Shown here one piece after another: positions 23,922 to 33,483 of a stretch of 64,000 nt of DNA. The notes below the pieces were generated by a model. The model saw only the letters and a list, made by a program, of their open reading frames with translations. It had not been told where the DNA came from and ran no database searches. How positions within the stretch are numbered: position 1 is the first letter of the stretch; every line of letters begins with the position of its first letter. A program made the translations under genes and the position numbers. Source of the DNA: an uncultured Ectothiorhodospiraceae bacterium (lineage in GTDB: Bacteria > Pseudomonadota > Gammaproteobacteria > XJ16 > Halofilaceae). Location of the stretch: NCBI GenBank assembly GCA_913055615.1, contig CAJXKK010000009.1:1-64000 (forward strand). Direction: 5' to 3'.

Positions 23922-25304
23922 TCAGTCCTCCGCCTCGTCGCCCGCCGCCGGGGATCCGTCGCGGCTCGATTCGATACGCGCCGAGAGCCTCTCGGCCAGA
24001 TCCACCGTCGGTCCCAAGTCCGGCATCTCGACCTCGACCGGTCGTTCGCGCAGCCAGGCGAGGCCGTCCCGGAAGTGCTCGGTCGCGCGCGTGTCCGCGG
24101 CGAAGCCGTCGTCCAGGGCCCCCTCGGCCCTTTCGAGTGCACGCTGGTACGCCGCGGGGTCGCGTGACAGTGCGGCGCTGCGCGCACGCTCCAGCGCCAG
24201 CACCAGGGTGTCGGCCTCCGGCAGTCCCGTCGAAGGTTGCGGGCGCCCTGGTTCCGGGCCGGCTTCGCGCCGGCGCACCGTCACGAACCGATCCAGGCGG
24301 TTGACCAGCGTCTGCCACCAGCCGCTGGTGGCGTTGCTTTCACTCGCCTCGACGGTCGTTACACTGCCGGCCGCGGGCAGATCGGGCACGCGCGCGAGCA
24401 GGTTCTGCAGCCGCAACGCGATCCCTTCGAGATCCGCGGTGTCCACCGAGCGCAGCGCCGAGAGGTTCTCGATGATGCGCTGGCGCAGCGGCAGCAGCCG
24501 AACATCGCCGAACCCGCTGATGGCCCGATCAGCGGCCTCGAGTGCCGCGATGGCGCTGCGGGTATCGCGGTCGATCGACACCCGGCGCTGGGCGATCGAC
24601 AGCAGGTAGCGGATCTCGGCGAGGCGCCAGTTGATCTGATCGCGGGTCGCGAGCTCGCGGATATCCGCCACACCCGACTCGACCGTCGCGAGCCGCTCGC
24701 GCACCGCGCCGAGGGCCTCATCGCGCGCCGAGATCAGCGCCTCGGCCTTGTCGTCGACCGCCGACTGCAGGCGTTGCTCGAATCGGCTCTCGAGCTCGTT
24801 TTCGAGGCTCCGCAGGGCGGAGCGCTCCGCCAGGGGGTCAATCGCCTTCTCGCGCTCGGCAGGGATGTCCGCGACGCGCTGTTCGAGCTTGTGGAGGCGC
24901 CAGCCGAGATAACCCGCGGCCCCGGCGGCGACCAGCGCGATCAACAGCGCCAGCGCGAGCACCCATCGGCCGCCGCGCCGTTCGGGTGGCACGGCGGTGG
25001 TTGTGCCCTCACCCGAATCACCCGAGCCGCTGCCGTCGTCGTCTGCCGCCGGATCCCTGTCCGCATCGCCTTCCACGGGGGCCTCACCGTTAGACGGGTC
25101 ACCGCCGCGTTCCGCGTCCTCCGGCTCGGCCTCCCCGGGCGTCGTGGTTTGATGGCCCGACTCCGATGCCGTGGCCGACCCTGTCTCCGGCTCGACCCCG
25201 CCCTCGGTTTCCGCGGCCCCATCCGGTGCCGGAGTGCGTTCCTCGCCCTCGTGCGGATCGGGCCTACCGGTGTGTCGGTCATCGTCCGAACGTTGATCGT
25301 TCAT
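23922..25304 (-). CDS. hemX: HemX-like membrane protein
   Basis: A 460-residue protein of the family often mislabelled uroporphyrin-III C-methyltransferase. Residues 1-120 are acidic, Gly/Ser/Pro-rich and low complexity. A single membrane helix (VLALALLIALVAAGAAGYLG) follows, then a coiled-coil stretch and a helical periplasmic domain with NWRLAEIRYLLSIAQRR. No methyltransferase motif is visible, so enzymatic activity is unlikely. The start overlaps the hemD stop by 4 bp (ATGA), which suggests translational coupling. Confidence 0.9.
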   Translation of the reverse strand: MNDQRSDDDRHTGRPDPHEGEERTPAPDGAAETEGGVEPETGSATASESGHQTTTPGEAEPEDAERGGDPSNGEAPVEGDADRDPAADDDGSGSGDSGEGTTTAVPPERRGGRWVLALALLIALVAAGAAGYLGWRLHKLEQRVADIPAEREKAIDPLAERSALRSLENELESRFEQRLQSAVDDKAEALISARDEALGAVRERLATVESGVADIRELATRDQINWRLAEIRYLLSIAQRRVSIDRDTRSAIAALEAADRAISGFGDVRLLPLRQRIIENLSALRSVDTADLEGIALRLQNLLARVPDLPAAGSVTTVEASESNATSGWWQTLVNRLDRFVTVRRREAGPEPGRPQPSTGLPEADTLVLALERARSAALSRDPAAYQRALERAEGALDDGFAADTRATEHFRDGLAWLRERPVEVEMPDLGPTVDLAERLSARIESSRDGSPAAGDEAED

Positions 25305-26065
25305 GCGGACCCCGTTTTCCCCTGCGATGACGGTGTGGCAAGCCGCTCGGCCGCCGCGATGATCGAGTCGCTGTCGGCGCCGCCGGCCACCGTGATCGGT
25401 CCGGTGAATCCGGCCTCGCGCGCCTGCGCTGCACCCCGTTCGCTCACGACCACCAGCGGGCGGGCGAGCATGCGCGTACGGGTGGCGGGCTCGATCATGG
25501 CAATCAGGTTGGTCACTCCTTCATTGCTGGTGACCGTAATGATATCGCACTGCGCCGCCTCGACCGGCGCGGGTCCGGCGGGCCGCGCCCGCCGGTACAC
25601 CTCAGCATAATCGACCCTGGCGCCACGTGCCACGAGGCTGCGGCCGAGCAACCCGCGCCCGCCCTCGCCGCGGACGATCAGCACATGGCGCCCGGAGACG
25701 CGCCCCGGCGCCAGTGCCGGATGGGCCAGCAGGCCCTCGCTGTCGTTCGAATCGACCGGTTCCAACGTGACGCCGAAACCGCGCTCGCGCAACGCGGCGA
25801 TCGTCGCCGGGCCCACGCCGGCCACTTCGAACGTGCCCCGCAGATCCATCCCGTCGCTGCCGTGCTGGACCGCCGCCGGGCTGGTGAACAGGACGATGTC
25901 ATAGCGCCCGGCGTCGCCTGCGCCGGACCACGGAACCGGCTGGATCTCGATCACGGGGCAGGTGACCGGCCGCGCCCCCAGCGCCGAGAGCCGCTCGATC
26001 AGGTCGGCGGCCCGCTCGCGCGGGCGGGTCACCAGCACCGACAGTCCTGCCAGTGGCGAGGGCAT
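25301..26065 (-). CDS. hemD: Uroporphyrinogen-III synthase
   Basis: Cyclises hydroxymethylbilane to uroporphyrinogen III in heme synthesis. It has 254 residues, starting MPSPLAGLSVLVTRPRERAADLIERL with the usual VLVTRP start. Sequence conservation in this family is low, so the call rests also on position between hemC and hemX. The conserved TVTSNEGVTNL block (TSxxxxxxL) is present near 180. Confidence 0.92.
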   Translation of the reverse strand: MPSPLAGLSVLVTRPRERAADLIERLSALGARPVTCPVIEIQPVPWSGAGDAGRYDIVLFTSPAAVQHGSDGMDLRGTFEVAGVGPATIAALRERGFGVTLEPVDSNDSEGLLAHPALAPGRVSGRHVLIVRGEGGRGLLGRSLVARGARVDYAEVYRRARPAGPAPVEAAQCDIITVTSNEGVTNLIAMIEPATRTRMLARPLVVVSERGAAQAREAGFTGPITVAGGADSDSIIAAAERLATPSSQGKTGSA

Positions 26066-26068
26066 CGC

Positions 26069-27004
26069 TCAGTGGGCCGCGGCCGCGAGCAGCCGGCCGG
26101 CACCCCGCCCGAGGAGCTCATCGGCCAACCCGGAGCCCAGCGCCTCGGCCTGCGCGACCGGTCCCTCGCGTTCGCCGGCGATCAGGGCGCTGCCGTCCGG
26201 GGCCGCGACCCGGGCGCGCAGGTGCATGTGGGCGCCTTCGATCACCGCGTAGCCCGCGATCGGTGACAGGCAACTGCCGCCGAGGCGATGGCTGACGGCC
26301 CGTTCGGAGCGCACGCAGGCGGCGGTATTGCTGTCATCGAGGGCCGCGATCAGGGATTCGACCCCGGGATCGCCGCGGCGGCACTCGATCCCGAGCGCCC
26401 CCTGGCCGATCGCCGGCAGGCACAGCTGCGAATCCAGCGGACGGGTAATCCGCTCCTCGAACCCGAGGCGTTCGAGCCCGGCCACCGCCAGCACGATCGC
26501 GTCGAAGTCACCGGCGTCGAGCTTGGCGAGGCGCGTGTTCACGTTGCCGCGCAACTCATGGATCCGGCAGTGCGGCAGGGCGTACAGGAGCTGGCTGGCC
26601 CGGCGCTGGCTGCAGGTGCCGACGACCGCGCCCTCGGGCAGCTCGCGCGGATCGTCGACGCGGTTGGAGACGAAGGCGTCGAATGGGCTCTCGCGCCCGA
26701 GGATCACGGGCAGGTGCAGGCCCTCGGGGAAATAACCGGGCACGTCCTTCATCGAGTGCACGGCGATGTCGGCGCGCCCGTCGAGAAGGCCTTCCTCCAA
26801 CTCCTTCACGAACAACCCCTTGCCGCCGATCGCCGCGAGCGAGCGGTCGAGCACGCGATCGCCCTCGGTCTTCATCCCCACGAGCTCGATCTCCAGCTCC
26901 GGATGGGCGGCCTGCAGGCGGCGGCCCACGAACTCCGCCTGGTACCAGGCGAGCGGGCTTTTGCGGGTGGCGATACGCAGCGTTGTCGCGGTCATGGCAG
27001 TCAC
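26069..27004 (-). CDS. hemC: Porphobilinogen deaminase (hydroxymethylbilane synthase)
   Basis: Polymerises four porphobilinogens using a covalent dipyrromethane cofactor. It has 311 residues. It contains LRIATRKSPLAWYQAEFV, SMKDVP, LRGNVNTRLAKLD and the cofactor cysteine C245 in GGSCLSPIAGY. The ATG at 27004 overlaps the algR stop (ATGA); a second ATG three codons on (MTATTLRIA) is also possible and would be closer to the family's usual N-terminus. Confidence 0.96.
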   Translation of the reverse strand: MTAMTATTLRIATRKSPLAWYQAEFVGRRLQAAHPELEIELVGMKTEGDRVLDRSLAAIGGKGLFVKELEEGLLDGRADIAVHSMKDVPGYFPEGLHLPVILGRESPFDAFVSNRVDDPRELPEGAVVGTCSQRRASQLLYALPHCRIHELRGNVNTRLAKLDAGDFDAIVLAVAGLERLGFEERITRPLDSQLCLPAIGQGALGIECRRGDPGVESLIAALDDSNTAACVRSERAVSHRLGGSCLSPIAGYAVIEGAHMHLRARVAAPDGSALIAGEREGPVAQAEALGSGLADELLGRGAGRLLAAAAH

Positions 27005-27744
27005 CGGCCGGACTGTGCGCCGGCATGTTTCAGGCGCCGGCGTACCGCCGGCAGATGGCGTCGGCTGACCTCGAGGGTGGCATCACTGACCTTGAACCAG
27101 ATCCGGTTCTGGCCGTCGGGGCAGCGGCGAAGGCCGCCAATCCAGGCCTCCGCGACCAGCGCATTGCGGTGGATGCGCATGAACCGGTCGCCGAACTCCT
27201 GCTCCAGCGATTTTAACGAGTCCTCGATCAGGAGTTCGCCGAAACGGTGATGGACGGTGACATATTTATGTTCGGCGAGGAAGTACAGGACATCGCAGAC
27301 GGGCACCAGCTGCAGCTCGCCACCAAGGCGGGCACAGAGCTGCTCGCGCGGCTGATCGGCGTGCGGCCCTTCGGCCCGCTGCGCCCGGGTCGGGCGCCGC
27401 GCCGCCGCCAGCGACTTTGCCAGCCGGTCCGCACGTACGGGTTTGAGCAGATAATCCGCGGCTCGCGCCTCGAACGCCTCCAGGGCATGGTCGCCGTAGG
27501 CGGTCGTGAAGATCACGGCCGGTGGCGGATCCGTGTGCGCCAGGTGCCGCGCGGCCTCGAGGCCGTCCATGCCGGGCATCCGCACGTCGAGCAGGACGAT
27601 ATCCGCTTCGGTCGCTTCGGCGCGCCGGACCGCCTCCGCGCCGTCGCCGGCCTCGCCCACGACCTCGAATCCGTCCAGTTCCTCCACCAGCCGCGCCAGG
27701 CGCGCGCGCGCCGGCGCCTCGTCGTCTACCACCAGCACTTTCAT
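27001..27744 (-). CDS. algR: LytTR-family response regulator, AlgR type
   Basis: DNA-binding response regulator of 247 residues. The receiver domain (1-120) has acidic residues in VVDDEAP and the phospho-acceptor D53 in IVLLDVRMPGMDG. The LytTR DNA-binding domain occupies about 140-240 (LYFLAEHKYVTVHHRFGELLIEDSLKSLE, FMRIHRNALV). Coupled by 4-bp overlaps to algZ upstream and hemC downstream, the same layout as in Pseudomonas, where AlgR controls alginate and type IV pili. The local target genes are unknown. Confidence 0.92.
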   Translation of the reverse strand: MKVLVVDDEAPARARLARLVEELDGFEVVGEAGDGAEAVRRAEATEADIVLLDVRMPGMDGLEAARHLAHTDPPPAVIFTTAYGDHALEAFEARAADYLLKPVRADRLAKSLAAARRPTRAQRAEGPHADQPREQLCARLGGELQLVPVCDVLYFLAEHKYVTVHHRFGELLIEDSLKSLEQEFGDRFMRIHRNALVAEAWIGGLRRCPDGQNRIWFKVSDATLEVSRRHLPAVRRRLKHAGAQSGR

Positions 27745-28784
27745 GTCGTTTCGCTCCTTGCCAGCGGGATCCGGATCGTCACCCGATAATCGCCGTCGTC
27801 ATCCCGCACATCCATGAGCGCGCCCTCGGCGTAGGCAAACGCAAGGCGCTGGCGCACATTGTCCTGCGCGATCCGATGGCCCTTCGAGGGTCGCGGGGAC
27901 GCGGGCAGGGGATTGGTGATGGTCACCGTTACCGCCTCGGCGTCCCTGCGGGTCACGATCCGGATGCGGCCACCGGCCGTGCACTGCTCGATGCCATGAT
28001 AGACCGCGTTCTCGACCAGTGGTTGCAGCGACAGCGCCGGGATTTCGACGTCATCCGCCTCCGCGTCGCGATCCCACTCCACCACCAGGCGCTCACCCAG
28101 GCGCTGGCCCTCGATGCGCAGGTAACTGCCCACCAGTTCCAGTTCCTCGGACAGGGGCACATAGGTCTTGTGGGCGAGTGCGGCGCGGAACAGCTCGGAC
28201 AGATCCTCGACCGCGCGCTCCGCGGTCGCCGGGGCGGACCGCGTCAGGCTCGCGATCGTATTCATGCTGTTGAACAGGAAATGGGGCCGGATGCGCGCCT
28301 GCAGCGCCTGCACCTGCGCCTCGGCCGAGGCTTCGACATCGCGCTGCCATTGCGCGGTCACGTAGAAGTATCGCAGGGCGATCCCGCTGACCATCACGCT
28401 GATCACGCCGTTCTCCAGCAGCAGCGTCGCCAGATCCATCGTCCCCAGGGGCAGGAGGATCAGGCCCGCGATCGTGTGCGCGATCCAGGTGAAGGACAGC
28501 GTCACGAACTGCAGCACACCGAATGCCGCCACCGCCGCCACGCGATCATCGAGCCGGGCCAGCCACCCCTGCAGTCCACACAGCAGGGCGATATCGACGA
28601 TCGCCACCCACTGGATGAACAGCGACATCGTCGCCAGCGAGCGCAGCCGCTCGAACCAGTCGCCCGGGGTCGCCGCCACGAGCACGAACGCCAGCAACTG
28701 CGCGATGACCATCGTACGCAGGAGATTGCCCTGCTCGCAGAAGTCCGGCAGAAACGGCCGTGTGCCAGCTTCGCGTGCGCTCAT
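27741..28784 (-). CDS. algZ: Sensor histidine kinase, AlgZ/FimS (LytS-like) type
   Basis: Membrane sensor of 347 residues from the ATG at 28784. Four or five hydrophobic helices fill residues 22-140. The His-kinase domain begins at [17 protein letters not shown] with the phospho-acceptor H168, and the N-box reads [15 protein letters not shown]. The last part ([20 protein letters not shown]-like) is the usual ending of this kinase class. Genes upstream in frame (to 28838) add no conserved residues. It pairs with algR by a 4-bp overlap. Confidence 0.9.
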   Translation of the reverse strand: MSAREAGTRPFLPDFCEQGNLLRTMVIAQLLAFVLVAATPGDWFERLRSLATMSLFIQWVAIVDIALLCGLQGWLARLDDRVAAVAAFGVLQFVTLSFTWIAHTIAGLILLPLGTMDLATLLLENGVISVMVSGIALRYFYVTAQWQRDVEASAEAQVQALQARIRPHFLFNSMNTIASLTRSAPATAERAVEDLSELFRAALAHKTYVPLSEELELVGSYLRIEGQRLGERLVVEWDRDAEADDVEIPALSLQPLVENAVYHGIEQCTAGGRIRIVTRRDAEAVTVTITNPLPASPRPSKGHRIAQDNVRQRLAFAYAEGALMDVRDDDGDYRVTIRIPLARSETT

Positions 28785-28833
28785 GGAGCCATCATAGACG
28801 CCCGCCGCCAGGCGTGCACATCCGCGGTCGAAC

Positions 28834-28862
28834 TGCACGCCCTGCGACCACTCCTTTATACT
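28834..28862 (+). promoter_or_regulatory. Possible argH promoter
   Basis: TATACT (28857-28862) is a good -10; the -35 17 bp upstream (TGCACG) is poor. It lies 27 bp before the argH ATG, in the divergent algZ-argH gap. GGGAG at 28878-28882 serves as ribosome site. Confidence 0.4.
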
Positions 28863-28888
28863 TGCCGCTCGCCGATGGGAGAGCCGTA

Positions 28889-30298
28889 ATGAGTGGCAGT
28901 GACGACAGTGGCGCCAAACCCTGGGGTGGCCGCTTCACCGAACCGACCGACGCCTTCGTCGAGGCCTTCACCGCCTCCCAGACCTTCGACTGTCGGCTGT
29001 ACCGCCACGACATCATGGGCTCGCGCGCGCATGCGCGCATGCTGACCGCCGTCGGCGTCCTCACGGACGCGGAGCTCGACGCCATACTGGAAGGGCTGGA
29101 TGGCGTCCAGGGCGATATCGAAGCGGGCCGCTTCGAATGGAGCGATGCCCTCGAAGACGTGCACATGCACATCGAGCATGCGCTCACGCAGCGCATCGGC
29201 GATGCCGGCAAGAAACTCCACACCGGGCGCTCACGCAACGACCAGGTCGCCACCGACCTGCGGCTCTACCTGCGCGATGCCATCGACGGCCTCGCCACCG
29301 AACTGCGCCGCCTCTGCGAGGGCCTGCTCCAACAGGCTGGCCGCCACCCCGATGCGGTCATGCCCGGCTTCACCCATCTGCAGACCGCGCAGCCCGTCAC
29401 CTTCGGCCACCACATGCTGGCCTGGTTCGAGATGCTGATGCGCGATGCTGATCGGCTGATGGACTGCCGCAAACGCACCAATGTGATGCCACTCGGCGCC
29501 GCAGCGCTCGCCGGCACGCCGTACCCGATCGACCGCGGGATGACCGCCGATCTGCTCGGCTTCGAGCGCCCGGCCGAGAACTCGCTGGATGCCGTCAGCG
29601 ACCGCGACTTCGCGATCGAGTTCTGCCACTGGGGCGCGACCACGATGATGCACCTGTCACGCATGAGCGAAGAACTGGTGCTGTGGACCTCGCCCGCGTT
29701 CGACTTCATCGACCTGCCGGATCGCTTCTGCACCGGCTCCTCGATCATGCCGCAGAAGAAGAACCCGGACGTCCCGGAACTCGTGCGCGGCAAGACCGGA
29801 AGAGTGAACGGTCATCTGATGGGCCTGCTCACGCTCATGAAGAGCCAACCGCTCGCGTACAACAAGGACAACCAGGAAGACAAGGAACCGCTGTTTGACA
29901 CCGTCGACACACTGGCCGGCTCCCTGCGCGCCTTCGCCGACATGATCCCCGCGATCGAAATCAAACCGGAGAACATGGCCGACCGCGCAAAGAAAGGCTT
30001 CGCGACGGCGACCGACCTGGCGGACTACCTCGTAAGAAAAGGCGTAGCCTTCCGGGATGCCCACGAAATCGTAGGCAAAACCGTCCGCCACGCCATAGAA
30101 AGCGAATGCGACATCGCCGATCTGCCGCTCGCGGACCTGCAACAGTTCTCAAACGCGATCGAGCAGGACGTCTACGAAGTCCTCACCCTCGAAGGCTCGG
30201 CCGCCAGCCGCAACCACCTCGGCGGCACCGCCCCCGACCAGGTCCGCGCCGCAACGAAACGAGGCCACAACCGCCTCAACGAGACACTACGCATGTAG
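28889..30298 (+). CDS. argH: Argininosuccinate lyase
   Basis: Last step of arginine synthesis: argininosuccinate to arginine plus fumarate. It has 469 residues from the ATG at 28889 ([21 protein letters not shown]). The lyase signature [22 protein letters not shown] is intact, and [19 protein letters not shown] is the substrate-binding block. The stop codon TAG is part of a GTAGCCCGGATG repeat that begins at 30295. Divergent from algZ. Confidence 0.97.
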   Translation: MSGSDDSGAKPWGGRFTEPTDAFVEAFTASQTFDCRLYRHDIMGSRAHARMLTAVGVLTDAELDAILEGLDGVQGDIEAGRFEWSDALEDVHMHIEHALTQRIGDAGKKLHTGRSRNDQVATDLRLYLRDAIDGLATELRRLCEGLLQQAGRHPDAVMPGFTHLQTAQPVTFGHHMLAWFEMLMRDADRLMDCRKRTNVMPLGAAALAGTPYPIDRGMTADLLGFERPAENSLDAVSDRDFAIEFCHWGATTMMHLSRMSEELVLWTSPAFDFIDLPDRFCTGSSIMPQKKNPDVPELVRGKTGRVNGHLMGLLTLMKSQPLAYNKDNQEDKEPLFDTVDTLAGSLRAFADMIPAIEIKPENMADRAKKGFATATDLADYLVRKGVAFRDAHEIVGKTVRHAIESECDIADLPLADLQQFSNAIEQDVYEVLTLEGSAASRNHLGGTAPDQVRAATKRGHNRLNETLRM

Positions 30299-30698
30299 CC
30301 CGGATGCAGCGAAGCGGAATCCGGGAATCGAACATCGCATCGATGCACCAACCCCGCCTCATCGGCAACATCCAACAAAGACGGCGTTTTCACGCAGAGC
30401 GCGTCCGGGAGCACCACAAGTAGGCCGGCTTTTGCCGAAAGGCAACAGCCGGCATACCCTCCGCACAGAATCTCCCCATCACCTGTAGGAGCGAGCTTGC
30501 TCGCGAACCGACCACACGATTCCCGACCTGGCAGCCAACCCCCAACGCTTCACCGAAGCCCCACAAAAAAACGATCCCACGCAGAGCCGCAAAGAAACCG
30601 AATAATCGAACAAACCCCGCCGTTCTCCCTGCACGCCGCGCTCTCAGCGCCTCTGCGAGAAAAATCAAACAACGCCAGAGCAGAACCGCAACCGAAAT
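30295..30698. repeat. Repeat-filled gap downstream of argH
   Basis: Four repeat types in 400 bp: GTAGCCCGGATGCAGC type (30295-30325, overlapping the argH stop), a GTAGGCCGGC...GCCGGCA hairpin (30421-30455), a single REP-type palindrome TAGGAGCGAGCTTGCTCGC (30484-30510), and CGCAGAG-type elements (about 30578-30600 and 30632-30664). No gene is seen. Confidence 0.75.
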
Positions 30699-31385
30699 TC
30701 ACTCACCCCGCCCGGCCTCCATCGACAACCCCATAGCCCGAATCACCGCCGCAGCCAGGCACCGCCCTGACACCGTGTGATACCCCGTATAAGGCGAGTC
30801 CTCAAACCCGGGCGCACCCACGACAGCCACCGCATCCGTCCCGGTCCCCGTCGCCGTGCCGCCACCGGCCGCGACAATCCCCTGATCCGCAAGCACCGCC
30901 GCCTTCGTCTCCGCCACCAACCCCAGTGCCTCCGCACGCGCCGCGGCTGTCAACGCGAGCGAGGTCGCGGCGATAATATTGATCGTACCCGCCCCGGAAT
31001 GATCGACCGCCGGTCCACCGGCGCGATGCGCATTACTGAACCCGACCGTCGCCACGGCCAGCCACTCGACGTTGCCGAGTACCTCATGCGCGACCCCGGC
31101 ATTGCCCGCGGGCACACCCGTCATCAACCCGACGGTCGGACCCCGCCAATCCTGCGCCCGGGCGATCGCCGCGAACGTGCCCGCGGGATCGTCACACGCC
31201 GCCACCACATCCGGCCCGTCGACACACAGGTTCACGACCCGCTCGGCAACCACATCCCCGCCGCCGACCGGCGCCGACGACAGCACCGGCCGCGCCCCAT
31301 CGAACAACAACGCGTTCCATCGCGCAGCACGCACGAGCGCGACCCCCGCGACCGGGCGATCGTCGCCAACGGTGCTCATCGCCAC
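30699..31385 (-). CDS. cbiZ: Adenosylcobinamide amidohydrolase-like protein (CbiZ family)
   Basis: CbiZ enzymes cleave the amide bond of adenosylcobinamide or pseudocobalamin to feed corrinoid salvage. The 228-residue product shows the family's GLMTGVPAGNAG region, GTINIIAATSLALTAAARAEAL and GTATGTGTDAVAVV near the C-terminus. No cobalamin synthesis gene or transporter is adjacent and no cobalamin riboswitch is seen upstream. Two closely spaced starts (residues 1 and 3) are possible. The gap to the next gene (31386-31594) holds only GCCGGC-rich inverted repeats of the intergenic type. Confidence 0.82.
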   Translation of the reverse strand: MAMSTVGDDRPVAGVALVRAARWNALLFDGARPVLSSAPVGGGDVVAERVVNLCVDGPDVVAACDDPAGTFAAIARAQDWRGPTVGLMTGVPAGNAGVAHEVLGNVEWLAVATVGFSNAHRAGGPAVDHSGAGTINIIAATSLALTAAARAEALGLVAETKAAVLADQGIVAAGGGTATGTGTDAVAVVGAPGFEDSPYTGYHTVSGRCLAAAVIRAMGLSMEAGRGE

Positions 31386-31594
31386 CCACCACTCGCGAAA
31401 GGCGTCACAGGAATCCCCACGTAAATGCAGGCCGGTTTGCGCGGTTCATGGAGATCTGGAACTTGCCCGGGGCATATCACCGCGCAATGCCGGCATTCCC
31501 CGGCCGCGAAATCCGCTGCATGCCCGAAACGCACCCGGCGCCGGGGAAACCGTCCTACAGAACGACACTCGCCGACCTGCCCTCCGGACCCGCG

Positions 31595-32275
31595 CTACTG
31601 CCCGACCCCCACCGTGTCCACCATCCACATCCGAATATCGCCGATCTCCTCGCCACAGACCGAATGCGGCATCGGATACGTATGCCAGTCCGGGGCTGGC
31701 CGAACTGAGCCGATCCGATCCCGTGAATATTCCGCCAGCGTCAACGGCACCACCGGATCCTGCTGCCCGTGGGCCTGAAAGATCGGCGTCAGCCGGTTCC
31801 CCGCGCTTACCTCGGCCTCAAGCCGGTCCGCCAGCAACAGATACGCCGACAACGCCATGATCCCGCCCAGCCGCTCCGCATGCCGCAACCCGACGTGCAG
31901 CGCCACCGCACCGCCCTGCGAGAAACCGGCCAGCACGATCCGCTCCGCCGGCACGCCGAGCTCCTTCTCCCGCGCGATCAATGCCTCCACGATCTCCGTC
32001 GAATCACGGATACCGTCCTCATCCTCCTTGGAAGCGAGATCCACCCCGGCGATGTCGTACCACGCCCGCATCCGCATCCCGCCGTTCACCGTTACGGGCC
32101 GTTGCGGCGCATGCGGAAACACGAACCGCACACCGTGGCCCGCCGGCATTCGCAACTCCGGTACGATCGGCTCAAAGTCATGCCCATCCGCCCCGAGACC
32201 ATGCAGCCAGATAACGGTCCAGCGATGCTCGCCGGGTGCGGGGACTTCTACGCATTCAGGAAGTGTCTGTGTCAT
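31595..32275 (-). CDS. Carboxylesterase, alpha/beta hydrolase (phospholipase/carboxylesterase family)
   Basis: Small cytosolic serine esterase of 226 residues from the ATG at 32275 (MTQTLPECVEVPAPG). The oxyanion-loop motif is WLHGLGADGHDF. The nucleophile S119 lies in GFSQGG, with D173 in AHGQQDPVVP and H204 in PMPHSV completing the triad. This is the EstB/acyl-protein thioesterase-like family; natural substrate unknown. Confidence 0.92.
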   Translation of the reverse strand: MTQTLPECVEVPAPGEHRWTVIWLHGLGADGHDFEPIVPELRMPAGHGVRFVFPHAPQRPVTVNGGMRMRAWYDIAGVDLASKEDEDGIRDSTEIVEALIAREKELGVPAERIVLAGFSQGGAVALHVGLRHAERLGGIMALSAYLLLADRLEAEVSAGNRLTPIFQAHGQQDPVVPLTLAEYSRDRIGSVRPAPDWHTYPMPHSVCGEEIGDIRMWMVDTVGVGQ

Positions 32276-32633
32276 AGGGCGGCGATTGTCACCGGCGATG
32301 CGATCCGCCGCAAGATCGCTCCGCGAACTGCAGGGCTTCCGGAAAATGCCCCATCCAGCCGCACGCCACACGGAGCACAGGTCGCCGGCAGGCCCATCCC
32401 GACCGTTTTCCGCGTTGCCGACACGGTTGAATCGGCTCCATCTGCCTGTCTGCATCCGCCCCGGAAGGCCGCGCCCACGCCACATATCTGGTGACAACCC
32501 GATTTCCCTGCTACTTATGGATAACAGCGTTACCGCCGGAAACGTTCGGCATCAGGTGCCCGTCGGGAACCGCGCACAATTACGCGGTGAAGGCGACCTT
32601 TCCTGAGCCTCCCCAACAAGAGGAGCAAGCGAT
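32276..32633. other. Gene-free gap, 358 bp
   Basis: No convincing coding or RNA feature. GC is lower toward the right end. An AAGAGGAGCAAGCGAT ribosome-site region leads into the DUF302 gene. Confidence 0.5.
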
Positions 32634-33017
32634 ATGTACTACGTAGTGGAAACCGACAAGGCATTCGAAAAGGCCTCCTCCGACCTCGAAGCGGCAGTGA
32701 AGAAGCTCGGATTTGGCGTGCTCCATGTCCTGGATCTCGGCGAAACGCTTCGAAGTAAAGGCGTCGATTTCGAAGACGACTGCAAAGTGTTCGATGTATG
32801 CGACCCAAATCAGGCCGCCAAAGTATTATCCGTGGACATGAAGCTCAATATGGCTTTGCCATGCCGGATTTCGGTATATACCGAAAACGGCACCACCAGG
32901 ATCGGTTTGATCAAGCCAACCCGGATGCTCTCTGCACTATCAGATGATCCCGATCTGAATCAGGTAGCAAAGGATGTAGAGGATAAAACGATCCGAATGA
33001 TCGAGAACGCGAAGTAG
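32634..33017 (+). CDS. DUF302 domain protein
   Basis: A 127-residue soluble protein, MYYVVETDKAFEKASSDLEA at the start, with the DUF302 pattern (FGVLHVLDLGETLRSKG, CKVFDVCDPNQAAKVL, LPCRISVYTENG, IGLIKPTRML). The core is a beta-alpha fold of unknown function. GAGGAG lies 8 bp upstream of the ATG. Codon use is less GC-biased than in the housekeeping genes to the left, so this may be the first gene of the accessory region. Confidence 0.85.
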   Translation: MYYVVETDKAFEKASSDLEAAVKKLGFGVLHVLDLGETLRSKGVDFEDDCKVFDVCDPNQAAKVLSVDMKLNMALPCRISVYTENGTTRIGLIKPTRMLSALSDDPDLNQVAKDVEDKTIRMIENAK

Positions 33018-33121
33018 ACCGAACGTGCTTATGAAACCGAAAAAGCCGACTTTAACAAACGTCTGATTATCGGGAGTCCTGTACGTAGTGCTTATAGCCC
33101 GACACTCGCAAGCGTTGGATC

Positions 33122-33312
33122 TGTAGGGCTGTACGAGCCTGCGTAAAAACCCCGACGCCTACTGCGGAAGGGCCACAGCGGGCGCTTTTGCCGATCCTTG
33201 TTGTCACATAAGAGCGACTATGTACCTCGAATGATCGGCAAAATCGCCTCGCTGTGCCACTTCCTCGCTACGGCGCGGGGTTCTTACACAGGCTCTATAC
33301 GCCCGACCTACA
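33122..33312. mobile_element. About 190-bp inverted-repeat element (MITE-like or insertion-sequence remnant)
   Basis: The left arm begins TGTAGGGCTGTACGAGCCTG and runs to about 33196. The right arm, read on the minus strand from 33312, begins TGTAGGTCGGGCGTATAGAG and has the same order of motifs: GAGCCTGYGTAARAACCCCG, a GAAG(G/T)GGCACAGCG-like part, and TTTTGCCGATC. The arms are about 75 and 80 bp and about 80 percent alike by eye; the centre is about 35 bp with a small ACATA/TATGT stem. No open reading frame fits inside. Ends with CTGTGTAA resemble some insertion-sequence termini, but no transposase is present. Confidence 0.65.
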
Positions 33313-33483
33313 TCATTCTTCAATCGGCCGGCCGGTTTTAATCAGAGTGTCCTTAAGGTGCGTAATGGAGAAGTTCCGGACCAGGTTGCAATAGCTGCGG
33401 CTGGCGTCCGCACCTCGCGCGCCCGATGCTATCTGTTCGGCCGCGGAAAGACTTCCGGCGTAGATCACACACGGGGACATCCA

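Noticed and set aside
23503-24318. A 271-codon alternative frame on the minus strand across hemX and hemY
   Set aside because: Same-strand frame-shifted shadow; hemX and hemY frames are supported by family and by coupling.
33313-33483. Short minus-strand frame (to 33666) as a gene
   Set aside because: It crosses the broken channel gene on the other strand and matches nothing.
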